NCBI RefSeq assembly: GCF_029867415.1 | Contig: NC_081186.1 | Span: 22,881,915 to 22,945,914 of the forward strand | Direction of reading: 5' to 3' | From: Vicia villosa | Taxonomy: Eukaryota > Streptophyta > Magnoliopsida > Fabales > Fabaceae | Length of the DNA stretch: 64,000 bases | In this document: in pieces, positions 45,335-57,873 of the stretch | Numbering within the stretch: position 1 is the first letter of the stretch | Layout of the letters: every line of letters starts with the position of its first letter | Translations under genes and position numbers: made by a program | The notes under the pieces: generated by a model | The model's database searches: none | Seen by the model: the letters and a program-made list of their open reading frames with translations, nothing else | Told to the model about the DNA's origin: nothing

Positions 45335-47742
45335 CTAAGATGACCCTAGCTTGGACATGATCTTGGCCAGCATGTCATGAATCCCATTGTTGCTCTCAGT
45401 CTGCCTCTCCATGAAGGTGCGGAACTCAGCATTAATCGTTCGTTGCTCATCCATGCGAGAAGATAGCTCAGCCTGGTTCTTCTGAATAACTTCCAGAGTC
45501 CTTGCGAGACAAGAAGGTTCATCAGAAGAAGCTTCACAACTTCTGTCCAGAGGGATAGCATTCTGAACCGCAGCTTCCATAGTCAGATCATCACCTTGAT
45601 TTTCCTCAACAGGAATAGTTTCAGCACGATGACCTTCAGCATCTGCTTCTTCCATAGAAGCATCTCCATATTCTGCAGCAGGCACCTCAGAATCTCCATT
45701 CTCAAGAGCCTGAAGAATGGCAGCCAGATTCCTTGGGGCAGAAGGACCTTCAACTTCTGGAGGATCAGCAACTTCTGGGATGACCAAATCAGGGTCTTCT
45801 TCAGAAGGATTCTCCCTCAAAAAGTCAAACAGAGATTTGAAGTCTCCAATCAGAACTGGATACTGAGGTCTCCAGACCACAATCTCTCTGCAAGGATTGT
45901 CCAACAGCTCATCAAAAAACGGCTTCTCCTCAAGGGCTCTCCTGTTTTTGATGGGGTGATAATAGACACCATTATCAACCTCAAGAAGATATCCAGCATA
46001 ACCAGGAACAACAGCCACTAGTCTCTTCTGAACAGCCATAGCTCCCACTTGAAAATTCTGGCGAAAGCTTCTCCAGAGGTTTCTTGTAGAAATATCATTA
46101 AGACCATTGAAGAAAGCATCCTTCAAGAGATCCAGCCTACTGATCACTTCATTTCTAAACAGCTCTAGGTATATATGGGGTTCAGGTTCAGGTGGGTTGA
46201 AGGTGAGTTTGTAGTCAGGGTAGAGAAGGCAGTAAGGGTTGGATTTTCTGGTAGTTAGGGGATGGGATAGAGAAGGTGGAGGTGCAGTGGTTGAAGAAGA
46301 TGGAATATCTGTGGGAGGATTGAGTAGGAAGGAATATCTGTGATGGGGGTTGATGAGGATGGAATATCTATGATGGGGGTTGATGAGGATGGAATATCAG
46401 AAGGAGTTGGGGGATGGATATTTAGTGGTGTAGGGTTTAAGACAGGTGTAGAAAGAGATGGTGGAGGAGGATTTGGTAAGGTAAAGGTGTTTTGAGGTTC
46501 AGAAGGAGGAGTGAAAACATGCCTGGAAACGTTGGCAGTTCTTGAAGCACGAAGAGATTCTCTTATGCGCTGCTGTTGATATTCTGGAGTGTTAACCTTA
46601 TCAGGATCATAGGTGACCCTTTGCTTCTTGGCTTTCTTGGCCTCATCTTCTTGAGCCTTTCTTTTTATCCTTGCTTCTTGCTTCTTCTGATCCTTCTTCT
46701 GAAGATCAACAAGAGAAGGAAGCACTCTTCCACGAATCAACGCAGGATCAACAGAAGATTGGGTCCTAACAGAATCTTCCAAGTAGTGCTTGACAGCCTT
46801 GCGAAGTTCTGATTGGAACAAAGTAGCAAATCCTGCAACAGGAACTCTCCTAGACAGAATATCTGGAAAGCTTGTACCAACAAAAGTTACCTCCTTGATA
46901 AGATCCAGTCTGAACAAATCAACGCCATTGAAGACGGGACCTTGAACAACTCCAAGGAATTGGGACGCTCCAGTGGTCCTTATAGAATCCAGCAAATCAC
47001 CTTCTTTCAGAATGCCTGAGATCATTCTGGCGAAAGGAATGGTATTTCTTGGAATGTGAGGACACTTCGCACGTTCTTCATCTCTAGACTCTACAATAGA
47101 TGTCTTCAGATTCTGAAATAGAATGTGGGAAATGTTGAGTTCCAATCTTCTTCCAATGCAGAAGAGAGTGTATTTGTGACCAGGACTGATGTAGGCGGAG
47201 GAGGAGAATAACTGCTTTCTGTGATGAAGAGAACCCAGAATAATTTCAGCCCACACCTGATAAAACGCCCTCAATGTACCAGTTTTATGAGATTCAATAC
47301 CGGTAGAAAATGAGATTTGTTGCTCAACCTGAAACCAGTTAACTCTTCCAGGAAGAGGACCAGTGCATCCTTCTTCATCATCCAGGTTGTATAACTTCCT
47401 TCTCATCTTTTCAGTAACTACAACTTCATGCCCTAACAGGAAGGAGATGATTGCAGTTGGAGTAACCGTTGCATGAACCTAGAAGTCCTTCACCAGGTCA
47501 GGATAAATTGGTCCAACCAATCTATCAAGATAGTTTGACCATACTTGTACTAAGATCCTTGCATCAGGATGGAAACCATTTGCTCTTAGGTTTTCAAAGT
47601 CCACAGCGGACTCACACAAAACTTCCAAATCTTCAGTGGGTATAGTGCATGTCTTCAATGGAGCATACCCATGCTTTCTTAGTAGTATTTGAGTGGAAGA
47701 GAGTCTTTCTGCTGGGCTAGAGGAACTTGATGAAGAATACAT
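45335..47742 (-). pseudogene. Envelope-like ORF of SIRE-type Copia element (one stop, one frameshift)
   Basis: ATG at 47742, with a Ser-rich start (MYSSSSSSSPAERLSS). An in-frame TAG at 47481-47479 breaks the frame, which resumes with KMRRKLYNLDD and continues to 46255, through a region rich in Lys/Arg/Gln (about 46720-46560) and a Pro/Ser repeat tract (PSSSTPI units, about 46400-46300). A frameshift in that repeat tract moves the rest to another frame, 46147-45335, which ends in an acidic region and a probable coiled coil (RTINAEFRTFMERQTESN). The whole would be about 800 residues. I see no convincing signal peptide or membrane segment, so the envelope name is by position only. Legume homologues are often labelled putative plant transposon protein. 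Function unproven. Confidence 0.78.
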
Positions 47743-47849
47743 GATTATTTGCTTGGTTACAGATCAAAGCTAGGGTTTGATTGATGAATGCAAAGAGAGA
47801 GACACAAGAAAAGAGAGAGAGTGAAAAAGATGAAGTGAAGATGAAGCAG

Positions 47850-48237
47850 GTTATTTAAACGGTTTGAATAAAAGAAAATAATAATAAAAAAAATGTTTAA
47901 ATGAAATGATTACAGAAAAACATGACATCAATATGCATTTAATGAGAAATGACGTTAGGAGAGATAAAGTGACAAAATGAAATGATTTGCACAGTTACCT
48001 AGGGCGGCGTCTCCTCAACTGCACGCATGCTTGTCCAAAAATAGTGAACACGTGTTCATTTTCTGGAAAGACTGGTGACAACTGTTTTGCTTTAAAAGAG
48101 CTTCTGAATCAACTTAGATAATGAAACATTAGTAATAACAGAATCAGAACTTCTAATTGATCATTATCAGAACTTCTTATAATCACTTAGTCCTAACACA
48201 TTTTAGAAGTTATCCATACAAAGATCTTCTCATCTTC
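47850..48237 (-). promoter_or_regulatory. Pol-to-envelope spacer with promoter-like signals
   Basis: Contains the 12 bp perfect palindrome GAACACGTGTTC (48046-48057) with a G-box core, a TATA-like GTTTAAATAA (47860-47851), then a pyrimidine-rich leader before the ATG at 47742. The order and spacing (TATA about 110 bases before ATG) would suit an internal promoter for the envelope-like ORF. Copy 1 conserves the G-box core near 2203. Inference only. Confidence 0.45.
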
Positions 48238-51069
48238 TCATTCTGGGCATAAGTCCATACTGATATTCTTCAGAATGAACTTAAACCTATCTTCAGCAAG
48301 GGGTTTTGTAAAGATATCAGCCCATTGATGGTCTGTATCCACAAAGTTCAAAGAGAGAACACCCTTCTGAACATTGTCCCTCATAAAATGATGTTTAATC
48401 TCAATATGTTTAGCTTTGGAATGTAAGATAGGGTTCTTAGATAAACATATAGCTGAAGTATTATCACAAAAAATAGGAATGTTACTCTCATATATTTGAT
48501 AATCTTCTAGCTGACTCTTCATCCAGAGCATTTGTGTGCTACACCCAGCAGCAACAACATATTCTGCTTCTGTTGTTGAGAGGGCTATGGTAGCTTGCTT
48601 CTTGCTGTACCAGGAGATCAGATGACTTCCAAGAAATTGACAACTTCCAGAAGTACTCTTCCTTTGAATTCTATCTCCAGCATAGTCAGCATCACAGAAT
48701 CCTACTAAGTTGTATTCTTTAGATCTTCTGTAGACTAAACCAACATTAGTAGTACCTTTCAGATACCTCAGAATTCTCTTAACAGTAGTTAAGTGAGATT
48801 CTCTAGGATCTGATTGGAATCTAGCACACAAACAAACACTGAATAGAATGTCAGGTCTAGAAGCAGTTAAATATAGAAGAGATCCAATCATACCTCTGTA
48901 CAACTTCTGATCTACCTTCTTACTTACCTCATCCTTTCCTAGAACACACGTTGGATGCATAGGAGTTTTGGCTTCTTTGCTTTCAGAAAGATTAAACTTC
49001 TTCAGAAGTTCTTTAACATACTTCGTTTGATGAACATAAGTTCCATCAGAAGTTTGGTTGATTTGAATCCCAAGAAAATACTTGAGTTCACCCATCATAC
49101 TCATTTCAAATTCAGCCTGCATAGACTTAGCAAACTCCTTTCCAAGTGAAGCATTAGATGTTCCAAAAATAATATCATCAACATAAATTTGACAAATTAA
49201 AATGTCCTTCTTAGACGTTTTACAGAAAAGGGTCGTGTCCACTTGTCCTCTAGTGAAACCATTGTCCAGAAGGAAAGAACTTAATCTTTCATACCAAGCT
49301 CTAGGAGCTTGCTTCAATCCATACAATGATTTCTTAAGTTTGAAAACGTGTTCTGGAGACTTAAAGTCTTCAAAACCAGGAGGTTGGTGGACATAGACCT
49401 CCTCATCTATATAACCATTTAAGAAGGCACTCTTAACATCCATCTGATACAGAGTGATGTTATGCTGAGTGGCAAAAGAAATTAATAAGCGAATAGATTC
49501 TAACCTGGCCACTGGTGCAAAGGTTTCTGTATAGTCAATCCCTTCTTGTTGACTATATCCCTGAGCCACCAGTCTGGATTTGATTCTTACCACTTCTCCC
49601 TTCTCACTAAGCTTGTTTCTGAACACCCACTTAGTACCAATGATGTTGAATCCTTTTGGTCTAGGAACCAAATCCCATACATCATTCCTTGTAAACTGAT
49701 TTAGTTCTTCTTGCATGGCAATTATCCGGTCGGGATCTTCTAGAGCTTGATCAACAGATGTTGGCTCAATCAAAGATACAAGACCTAATTGACATTCTGC
49801 ATTGTACTTAAGGAATGCTCTTGTTCTGATAGGATCATCTTTCTTTCCAAGGATCACATCTTCTGAGTGAGCTGAGGTGAGTCTAGAAGACCTTCTGACT
49901 GTTGGCTCTTCAGAAATTCTGAGATTCTCTAAAGATGCTGTAACTTGATCTTCTGATTCTTTGCTTTTGAGACTTTCAGCTTCTGGAACTTTGCTTTTAG
50001 GTTCTACAGCTTCTGATATGTCAATATCTATATCTGCAAAATTCTCAAACTGCTTTGGCTTTTCAAGACCAAGCTTATCATCAAATCTGATATTGATTGA
50101 TTCTTCTACAACCAATGTTTTAGTATTGTATACTCTGTAGCCTTTAGAGCGTTCAGAATATCCAAGAAGAAAACATTTTTGTGCCTTAGAATCAAACTTA
50201 CCAAGATGATCTTTAGTATTCAGAATAAAACACACACATCCAAAAGGATGAAAATATGAAATGTTGGGCTTTCTGTTCTTCCACAATTCATAAGGAGTCT
50301 TATTTAGAATAGGTCTTATAGAGATTCTATTCTGAATATAACATGCAGTGTTTATTGCTTCTGCCCAGAAGTGCTTAGCCATATTGGTCTCATTGATCAT
50401 GGTTCTAGCCATTTCTTCAGAGTCCTATTCTTTCGCTCTACAACTCCATTTTGCTGTGGAGTTCTAGGGCAAGAGAAATCATGGACAATACCATTTTCTT
50501 TGAAGAACTCCTCAAAGAATATGTTCTCAAATTCGCCACCATGATCACTTTTGACCTTTATGATTTTGCACTCCTTCTTTGATTGGATTTGAGTGCAGAA
50601 TTCAAAGAACACTGAATAAGACTAATCCTTGTGTTTTAAGAACTTTACCCATGTCCAGCGGCTATAATCATCTACGACGACTAATCCATATTTCTTCCCT
50701 CTGATAGATGCTGTTTTGACTGGTCCAAACAGATCAATATGCAGAAGTTCTAACGGCCATGAGGAAGAGACAACATTCTTAGATTTGAATGCAGGTTTGG
50801 AGAACTTGCCCTTCTGACATGCTTCACAAAGAGCATCTGATTTGTATTTCAGATTTGGGAGTCCTCTGACCAGATTTAGTTTGTTAATCTGAGAAATCTT
50901 TCTCAAACTAGCATGTCCTAATCTTCTGTGCCAGACCCATTGCTCTTCAGAAACAGACATAAGGCAAGTTACCTTCTGCTTCTCAAGATCAGAAAGATCA
51001 ATCTTATAAATGTTGTTCTTTCTCTTGCCTGTAAATAGGATTGAGCCATCCTTCTGATTTACAGCCTTG
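48238..51069 (-). pseudogene. Copia pol: integrase, reverse transcriptase, RNase H (one stop, one frameshift)
   Basis: The open frame enters from 51069 (end of the upstream pol linker). The integrase zinc motif is HRRLGH...CEACQKGK (about 50930-50810), catalytic Asp in LLHIDLFG and KSDHGGEFE, catalytic Glu in QQNGVVERKN. A TAG at 50624-50622 and a one-base loss near 50410 break the integrase. From 50412 the frame is open for 724 residues: integrase C-terminus, acidic linker, RT with YVDD at residues 410-413 (49185-49174), and RNase H with CDADYAGD, TTEAEY, CDNTSA and WADIFTKP all intact. It ends at 48238. The RT/RNase H part is thus undamaged while integrase is dead. Confidence 0.93.
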
Positions 51070-51717
51070 TGTCGCGGGGAAAAATCGTATCTTTTTCGGG
51101 ATGAGACACCTGATGCCTTCTTTGGGTTCGAGTGCTCAAAAAAATGATTTTTCTTTTGTTTCGACCAAACTTTTTATTGTTTCCAAAGTAGGAAAAGGAA
51201 AAAAGTTGCAATAACCTAAAAAGTGGGGGAGAGATCTTGGGTAAGAGGGTTGGTTATACGAAGGGAAGGTATTAGCACCCAACGTATCTATAGCACTCTA
51301 TAGGTTTCTTTGTTATGTTTGTTTCATTCTATGTTACGGTGGAGGTTCTTGTGAGATAGGTGGGACCTAGGGTGTTTGTTTGATTATGCTCGCAAAGATC
51401 ATCGCAATCCTCTGCATACATATCCCTTAGAGGGAATCAGAGCATCTATAGCTCGGGGTCTACGGGTGCTAAGGTTTGAGTGGTTTGAGGGAGAAGTTTT
51501 GCTCGCCAAGGATACGACCTTGTGCCTACGTATTCTCAAAGGGATGTTGAGAAAGTCAGAGCAATCGTAGTTCCCACTTATGCTAGTGGAAGCAAAGGAT
51601 AAGAGACAAATGTCATCTCAATGTTCGATGTATCTAATCTATATCATCACATACATCTGTTTGTTTTTGTTTGAAAATCTTTTTATTATAAGCCCTGGGC
51701 CATGCCACTTATGGTGC

Positions 51718-51945
51718 TTAGAATGATAAAGATGTTTTTTAGCCAGCCTTGTGGCAAAAACTTTCAATGAAGTCAGCCTTGTGACAAAAAGTTTTGATTA
51801 ATCAGCCAGCCTTGTGGCAAAAGTTTCAACGAAGTCAGCCTTGTGACAAAAACTTTGATTAATCAGCCAGTATGGTGGCAAAAAGGTTTGATTGATTAGC
51901 CAGCCTTGTGGCAAAAAAGTTAAGTTGATTGATTGATTGATTGAT
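51718..51945. repeat. Subrepeats with CAGCCTTGTGGCAAAA
   Basis: About seven half-units alternating AGCCAGCC(T)TGTGGCAAAA and GTCAGCCTTGTGACAAAA, forming a ~63 bp composite period, followed by (TTGA)n-like sequence at 51928-51950. Confidence 0.85.
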
Positions 51946-52039
51946 TGATTGTTTGTGATGATATAGAAGAGATACTCCTATCATAGAGATGATAAATGTC
52001 TAATCTCCTAAGGTATTTGATTTGGATATTGGGGATGCT

Positions 52040-52320
52040 TATAAGAAGCCCGTGGGTCCTTGTACGAAGCCCAAGAGGAGGCTATCCGAGGGTCCTTGCA
52101 TTGTAAGCCCAAGAGGAGGCTATGGGAGAGACTACCGAGGGTCCTTGCATTGTAAGCCCAAGAGGAGGCTATGGGAGGGACAAGTCGTTTGTACGAAGCC
52201 CAAGAGGAGGCATGGTATAGTTGATTTGAGCTCTTAGAGCGATTTCACCGGGAAACCATACTCTATGTCCTAACCTAAACTAGGGAGATTCTTTGCACGA
52301 AGCCCAATAGGAGGCTATGG
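52040..52320. repeat. Subrepeats with AGCCCAAGAGGAGGCTATG
   Basis: Five or six copies separated by 25-60 bases. The reverse complement (CATAGCCTCCTCTTGGGCTT) resembles 22180-22200 in the solo LTR, so the subrepeat predates the split of the two LTR types. Confidence 0.85.
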
Positions 52321-53244
52321 GGAACCTAGTGTTGTACTAAGTTGAACAAGCATATATATAACACAATCACAAATATGAACAAGTACGAACAAATATGAAC
52401 AAGTACATGAACAAATATGAACAAGTATGAACAAGCACATATATATGACAAGGTGTGTGTATACAATGGAGTTTATGAAGGAAATATACCTGTAAGCATG
52501 ATCCGTTTGTAAACACGGGGGCTCGGGACTTATACTCGGGGAGAGACCCACTTGAGTTTATTCAAAAGCTATGTAAACAAGTATTTACAAAAGGGCTCGG
52601 GACTTATACCTACATGGAGGCCCATGGTATTTTTGGGAAGATTTAAAGGAAACCTTCATTTTTGATTTGTTATTCGAGGTTAAAAATCAAATTGAACGAG
52701 GTATGTACAAAAAGGTGTGTGTACAATGAAATACCTAATTTCATGTACAGGAATGGGACTTATACCTATGTGGAGGCCCCTTGTTTTATTTTATAAAACA
52801 TGGTTGTATGATTTGTTAAAAGCGCGATGTTTATCGTTTTGAAAACAGTTTGAAAGTTTTGTTTTGAAAGACTGTGATCGTTTGTTTTAAAACGGTTTGA
52901 AATTTGAAAGAAATCAACTTAATTTAAACAAAGACAAATCTTATGTTTAACTAAGACCTAAATGATTAGGTTTTGATCACAAAAAATATTTACAAGTGAT
53001 TAAGTTTGAAAATCAAGTGAAAAAAACTATTAAAGTATTAGAAACACTTAAAAATAAGTCATTTTAACCCTAATAAAATAAATATTTTTTTTGTGATTTT
53101 TTTATATTCATAAAATATATATATTAAATGAGAAGTGTGTAAAAAATGAAGAAAAACTGAATTGATTTGATTGGTTAAATAATTGATTGAAGTTGTAAAG
53201 ATAATAGAGAAAAATAGTGATAAAAAATTAGGTTTTGTCTTCTA

Positions 53245-53303
53245 AAGGACTTGAACCCACGCCCTTGTGTTTACCATTCAAAAACATAACCAACTAGACC
53301 ACG
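53245..53303 (-). other. tRNA-like segment in the Ogre LTR
   Basis: Reverse-strand A-box TGGTCTAGTTGG (53301-53290) and B-box GGTTCAAGTCC (53257-53247), 55 bases end to end, exactly the normal tRNA spacing. LTR sense, about 960 bases downstream of the TATA box. No acceptor-stem pairing. Confidence 0.6.
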
Positions 53304-54255
53304 CGCGTGGTCTGTTTAAGACTTGCAACGAATTAATTATATTTTTGAATCAATTTCTAATATCAGTTTCAAAATCTGGCGCCAAGAACACAACTCCAAT
53401 TTGAATTTGAAAATTCTGAAAACTGAATTGTTTGGATCAAGTGAATAGTCTATCTTGCTCGATTTTTCACAAGGAACATGAAGGTACCATTTAATTTCAT
53501 TTATTTTCACTCTAAGATCATCAATTTTCTGGAAATCGTGAAGAACCCTAATTCTATGATTCAATCTGAAATCGTGTATGTGCAAGTTATGATGCAATTA
53601 ATTGAGGGTTAATGATCCATATGTATGCAGAAACATGATGGTAAACCAATTTTTCATTTATGATGCATGAATGATGGAGTTTGAAGTTCAAGAGAGCTTA
53701 CCTTAAAAATGCCAAAACTGAGAATCGAATTCTGCAAATGAGAGGTTCCAGATGTTGTTTCTTGATCTGGACAGCTTCAGTGGACCTTATGGAACATATT
53801 TGGATGATTGGAATGAACTGAAAACCTCTGAATCAATTGGTGATACCCGATCTGCAGTAGGGCTCAAGTGAGGATCAAGCTTGGTGATTTTGGAGTTACA
53901 GGCCAGGGATGATGATTGGGATAGTTCATATATGGTATATGGGATGTGTTTGGATGATTAACTTGGACATAAATGAGCTAGAATGAAAATTGGCATGATA
54001 AGGCTAGTGATATGCATATTTGGGAAGTGAAGTAGTGATTCTGAGATTTAGGTGTTTTTGGGGTATGTGAGTGGATCAAACAACTTCCATATGATGTTTA
54101 GGAAGTGTTAGAAGCAACACTTTGCTCAGAAATTGCAAGAGATGGAAATTGCAATTCTTCCTCTTTGAAACTTATGAAACTTGCAACTTAAGAAAGAAGA
54201 GAGAAAACCTATGATTATGAGGTTTTGGTGTGATTTGAAGAGTGATTTGAACCTC

Positions 54256-54263
54256 TATTTATA
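54256..54263 (-). promoter_or_regulatory. TATA box of the Ogre LTR
   Basis: Reverse strand GCCTATAAATAG. Its distance from the LTR start matches the TATA-like box in the solo LTR at 19784. Confidence 0.7.
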
Positions 54264-55848
54264 GGCCAAGAGTTCTGAACTCAGACCTTTGCAAGTTGAT
54301 CAAGGAGTGATGATTTGGCTTAAGAGATAAAATGAAATCTTTTACATTTAATGCAAAATGGTTAAAGTAACTTAACCATGGTTATTCTTCCAAGCTTCCT
54401 ATCCTCTTCCATTCTGATCTTCAAATCAGAAAATATCTTTCAATTATTGCTTTGATGCATCATTGTTTGCATTATAGGTCATATAGTACATAACTTTGGC
54501 AAAAATGACTTGAAATTTCAAGTGAAATGGTCACTAATGGAGAAATTCAAAGCCATAGCTACACTCCATATTTTTTCATGCTCTTGGACATTTTGGAAAG
54601 CTCATGTTATGTACTTCAAAACCCTAGTTGAAAGTTTCTTCAAGACCTTTAAGGAAATGGGTGAAAAAGATCCATGAACTTTGAAGAAAATGAGATTTTA
54701 AGTGCATTTTTCAAAAGATACCAACTTTGAAGCTCCATATCTCTTAAATGGTTGATCTTTTGGAAAATCATTATATGTGACAAAGTTGTTCACTGGATCA
54801 AAATCTACAACTTTCATGTTGGAAGTTTTTTTCAGTTTGTAGGTGAAATTTTGAGTTATTCCCTTCCAAAGTTTGGAAAAAACCATTGAAAAACACTTAG
54901 AAAATTTTCTAAGTATGAAAGTCAAACTTCTGACTTTTTGATTCTTGATTGATTTTCTTGATTTTTCTTGATCAAATGACTTCATATATCATATATTGAT
55001 GATTCAAAACTTCAAAAGTCATGGTTGACCAAAATTCCCCAAAAGTGAATGGTGATCTTGCATAATTGACTTTTTTAGACGAATCGCATTTCTGGAGATT
55101 TCAAATGAACCAGGCTATCCTCACCAAATGAATGGTATGAATGGATAATATTGAGGTATTAGAGGATATTTAATCATAGCTTGAGTTGTGGTACCATGTT
55201 CTGATTAAAAAGTCAGTGGTTCAGGTAAATTAGGTCAAAAACCCTAATTGTCGACCTGATGAAATTGATGACTGTGGATCTTGAATTGAGATGCAATTTC
55301 CATTGGATATTGTCATAGGTATTATTTGAAGATGATTGAAACCTTTAAGTGATTCCCTGGAGCTTTTTAGGGTTTCCCAAATGTGATCCCTGATTTTAGT
55401 CCCTGATAGCTCAAAACCCTAATCTGATGATTTGAAATTCCACTGTTGATCAATCCTTGTGTAGGAGATGTATTGAGTCAATAGATTAGGTCAAAATGAT
55501 GTAATTGGGGTCCTGAGGTCATGTCCCAAGTCATTAGGTCAAATCCTGAGCAAAAGTCAGGAGTATACTGTCTTCAGTCAAAACCCTAATCTGGTTGATT
55601 CATAGCTTTTGAGCTTGTTGAAATGAAACTTTGAGGACCAGATGGAGACTGTTGATGAAGATAGTTATTTTGAAATGAAGGGAGAACAAAACCCTAATTG
55701 GTTGTTTCCAGTACTGATGAGTGATTTCTTGATTAAACCCTGCTGAGCACAAGTAGCAAACACAAGCTATGCAATTTGTTAGAGATGCAAATGATGCATA
55801 TGCAAATGATATGAGGTGGTATCTTAGGTCAAAAATTGGGGTATGACA

Positions 55849-57873
55849 GATGCCCCTATTTAAGTTTCTTCAACCTGAGATATGAAGATTGAAAATCTTC
55901 GTTTTGATAGGGTGGAAGAGACTTAAATATCAGAAGACGCAAATTTTGGACCTAAGATACCAAAATTGTGAATGATGCAAGGATATCTTTACCGAGGGGA
56001 TATCTAGAACTGACTCCACTGGGGAAAAGAGATTGGGAAAGATGCCTCAATCCGTTTTAGGAAGAGAATCCGTTTTTTCGGGAAAGCAAGTGTATGCTTC
56101 ACCGGGGAACGATATCTTTGTAAAAAAAGCTTACCTATCGACATTATCGACTATCAACACATGGATAGACTTGTTTAATAATGCGAAGGTGAAAGGTATG
56201 AAACTATATTACCGACTATCAGCATGGTGATAGACTTGACATGGTAAAAAGAGTTTCAAAGGTTCGGTTAATATTACTGACTATCAGCATGGTGATAGAC
56301 ATGTTTAATAATATAACCAGAACAAAAAGGTTACCGACTACCAGCCTCGTGATAGCGGTTCTGAAGACAAGATCAATTATCAGCCGAGTGATAAAATGAT
56401 TCTGGAGACTTTGCTAGGGAAATTACTGGTTATTCAGCCTTGTGAACAATAATAAGGCCCTGATTGTCAAATGGTCTTCATGATTGATTTCCTTAAGAGG
56501 AAAAAGCTTTTGAAAGAGACATAAGCTGCTCGGATGATGAGGCTATTGCTTATTGTCTATTTTTTTCACGACTCTGTTTTGGGAATCAGAATTTGAATTT
56601 CTGGTAAAGACAAGGTTCTATCCATGAATGAATTGGAAAGAAACGGTCAAACAAGATCTTGTACCCAATGAGGGATGAACTCAACTGGGTATTTTCTCAT
56701 TTATTTTGAGAGGAGAAACTAAAGCAACCTTCTTCCACGAGGAATGATCTCAGTGGGGAACTGGAGAAAGAATATGTTCTTTTTGCTTATGGGTGACGAC
56801 CTACTTGGAGAGATGACACGCCCATACCTCTTCTTCTTTTTTTCTTTTTTCCCTTTTTTTTTTGAGGATAGATATATCCTAAACAAGTGATTTTAAAGCA
56901 AACATTGAAAAATGCAAGAATTCATAAATGATGCAAATATGTATGAATGATGAATGTCATGAATGTCGCATGCATACTGACGAAATTGACGGACAAAGAA
57001 GTGTATACTGGAGACGGACCGACGTCGCAATACAACCAGATACTTGGCAAATGTTCTTCAACACGGTGCAGATAATACAGTTGATGAATGGTGTTGCGTG
57101 CTTTAAACTTCTCCGGGGAAGATAAGCATCTTTTCTTATTGAGATGGAAGAACTTCTTCACTGGAGATAAAAAATCTTCGTCACTAGGGATAACAGACCT
57201 TCTTCACTGGGGATAGAAGAGCTTTTCCTATCATAATCTTTGATTTATCCTATGGAGATAGCTGTTGATTTTCCTTCGGCTGTTCACCACTCAAAGGAAA
57301 GTTTCGCTTTTATTTTGAAAAAGAAAAGTAAATTCATTTAAAACTTTTTTTTTCTTTTTTTCTTTCCAAAAGTGAATAACACAATTAAAGCGTCATTTTG
57401 CAAGCTAGAAGAAATCAAGAATTGCAGACAAATGGGCACAAGGCTCAAATTTATTTAATAGGATGGTAACCAGCTAAAGGCATGATTCCATAGAGTATTT
57501 ACAAAAGTTGGAAATGGTAATTATGCGGAAAAGGCTACATTGAAAGCAATAACCACTATTCCCCCTAACAACTTTGAGTTCCAACTATGCTTGTCGCTTC
57601 AAATTGGCGATGATTTGATCGAAGATCCTTTGATGAAAAAGACTCTTCAGGTGACGAAGTATGGACTGATGCAGTTACTTTGTCATAAATCCTTAATTTT
57701 TGCCTAGATTTCCCTTTCAGGTTTTCAATCTACCAGGATGAATTTTTTTCTGTTTATTGTCTCTAATTTTTGCCTGGACCGCCCTTTCGGGTTTTCAGTC
57801 CACCGAGACGCTCCTTTATGCCTAAGTCGCCCTTTGCGGGTTTTCAACTTACTGAGCTGTTCTTTTGTATTTT
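55849..57873 (-). other. Ogre 3' UTR with polypurine tract and subrepeats
   Basis: The polypurine-like AATAGGGGCATC (55860-55849) adjoins the LTR. 56145-56400 holds four or so copies of ACCGACTATCAGCATGGTGA. 57130-57240 holds ~30 bp repeats with CTTCTTCACTGG. 57690-57865 holds three ~62 bp repeats around TTTTTGCCT and CGGGTTTTCA. Poly-T runs lie at 56830-56865 and 57345-57365. No gene. 3' UTRs of Tat/Ogre elements are known to be variable and rich in tandem repeats. Confidence 0.8.

Larger units (their letters stand above)
43163..51069 (-). mobile_element. SIRE/Maximus-like Copia retrotransposon, copy 2 (3' part, with envelope-like ORF)
   Basis: Minus-strand order: integrase, RT, RNase H (51069-48238), spacer, envelope-like ORF (47742-45335), 3' region, polypurine tract, LTR (44294-43163). 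The 5' LTR, gag and protease are missing because the Ogre element inserted at 51070; they may continue beyond the window. The pol matches copy 1 closely. The extra ORF after pol is the hallmark of the SIRE/Maximus lineage. Confidence 0.92.
51070..55848 (-). repeat. 3' LTR of the Ogre element (4779 bp)
   Basis: Plus-strand ends TGTCGCGGGG and GGGGTATGACA. TATA box TATAAATA at 54263-54256 (reverse), 1585 bases from the LTR start. It holds subrepeat arrays at 51718-51945 and 52040-52320. Homologous over much of its first part to the solo LTR at 18244. No coding region. Confidence 0.9.

Noticed and set aside
45335..47742. A host gene between the Copia pol and LTR
   Set aside because: Its position after pol, before the polypurine tract, and on the element strand fits the extra ORF of SIRE/Maximus elements.
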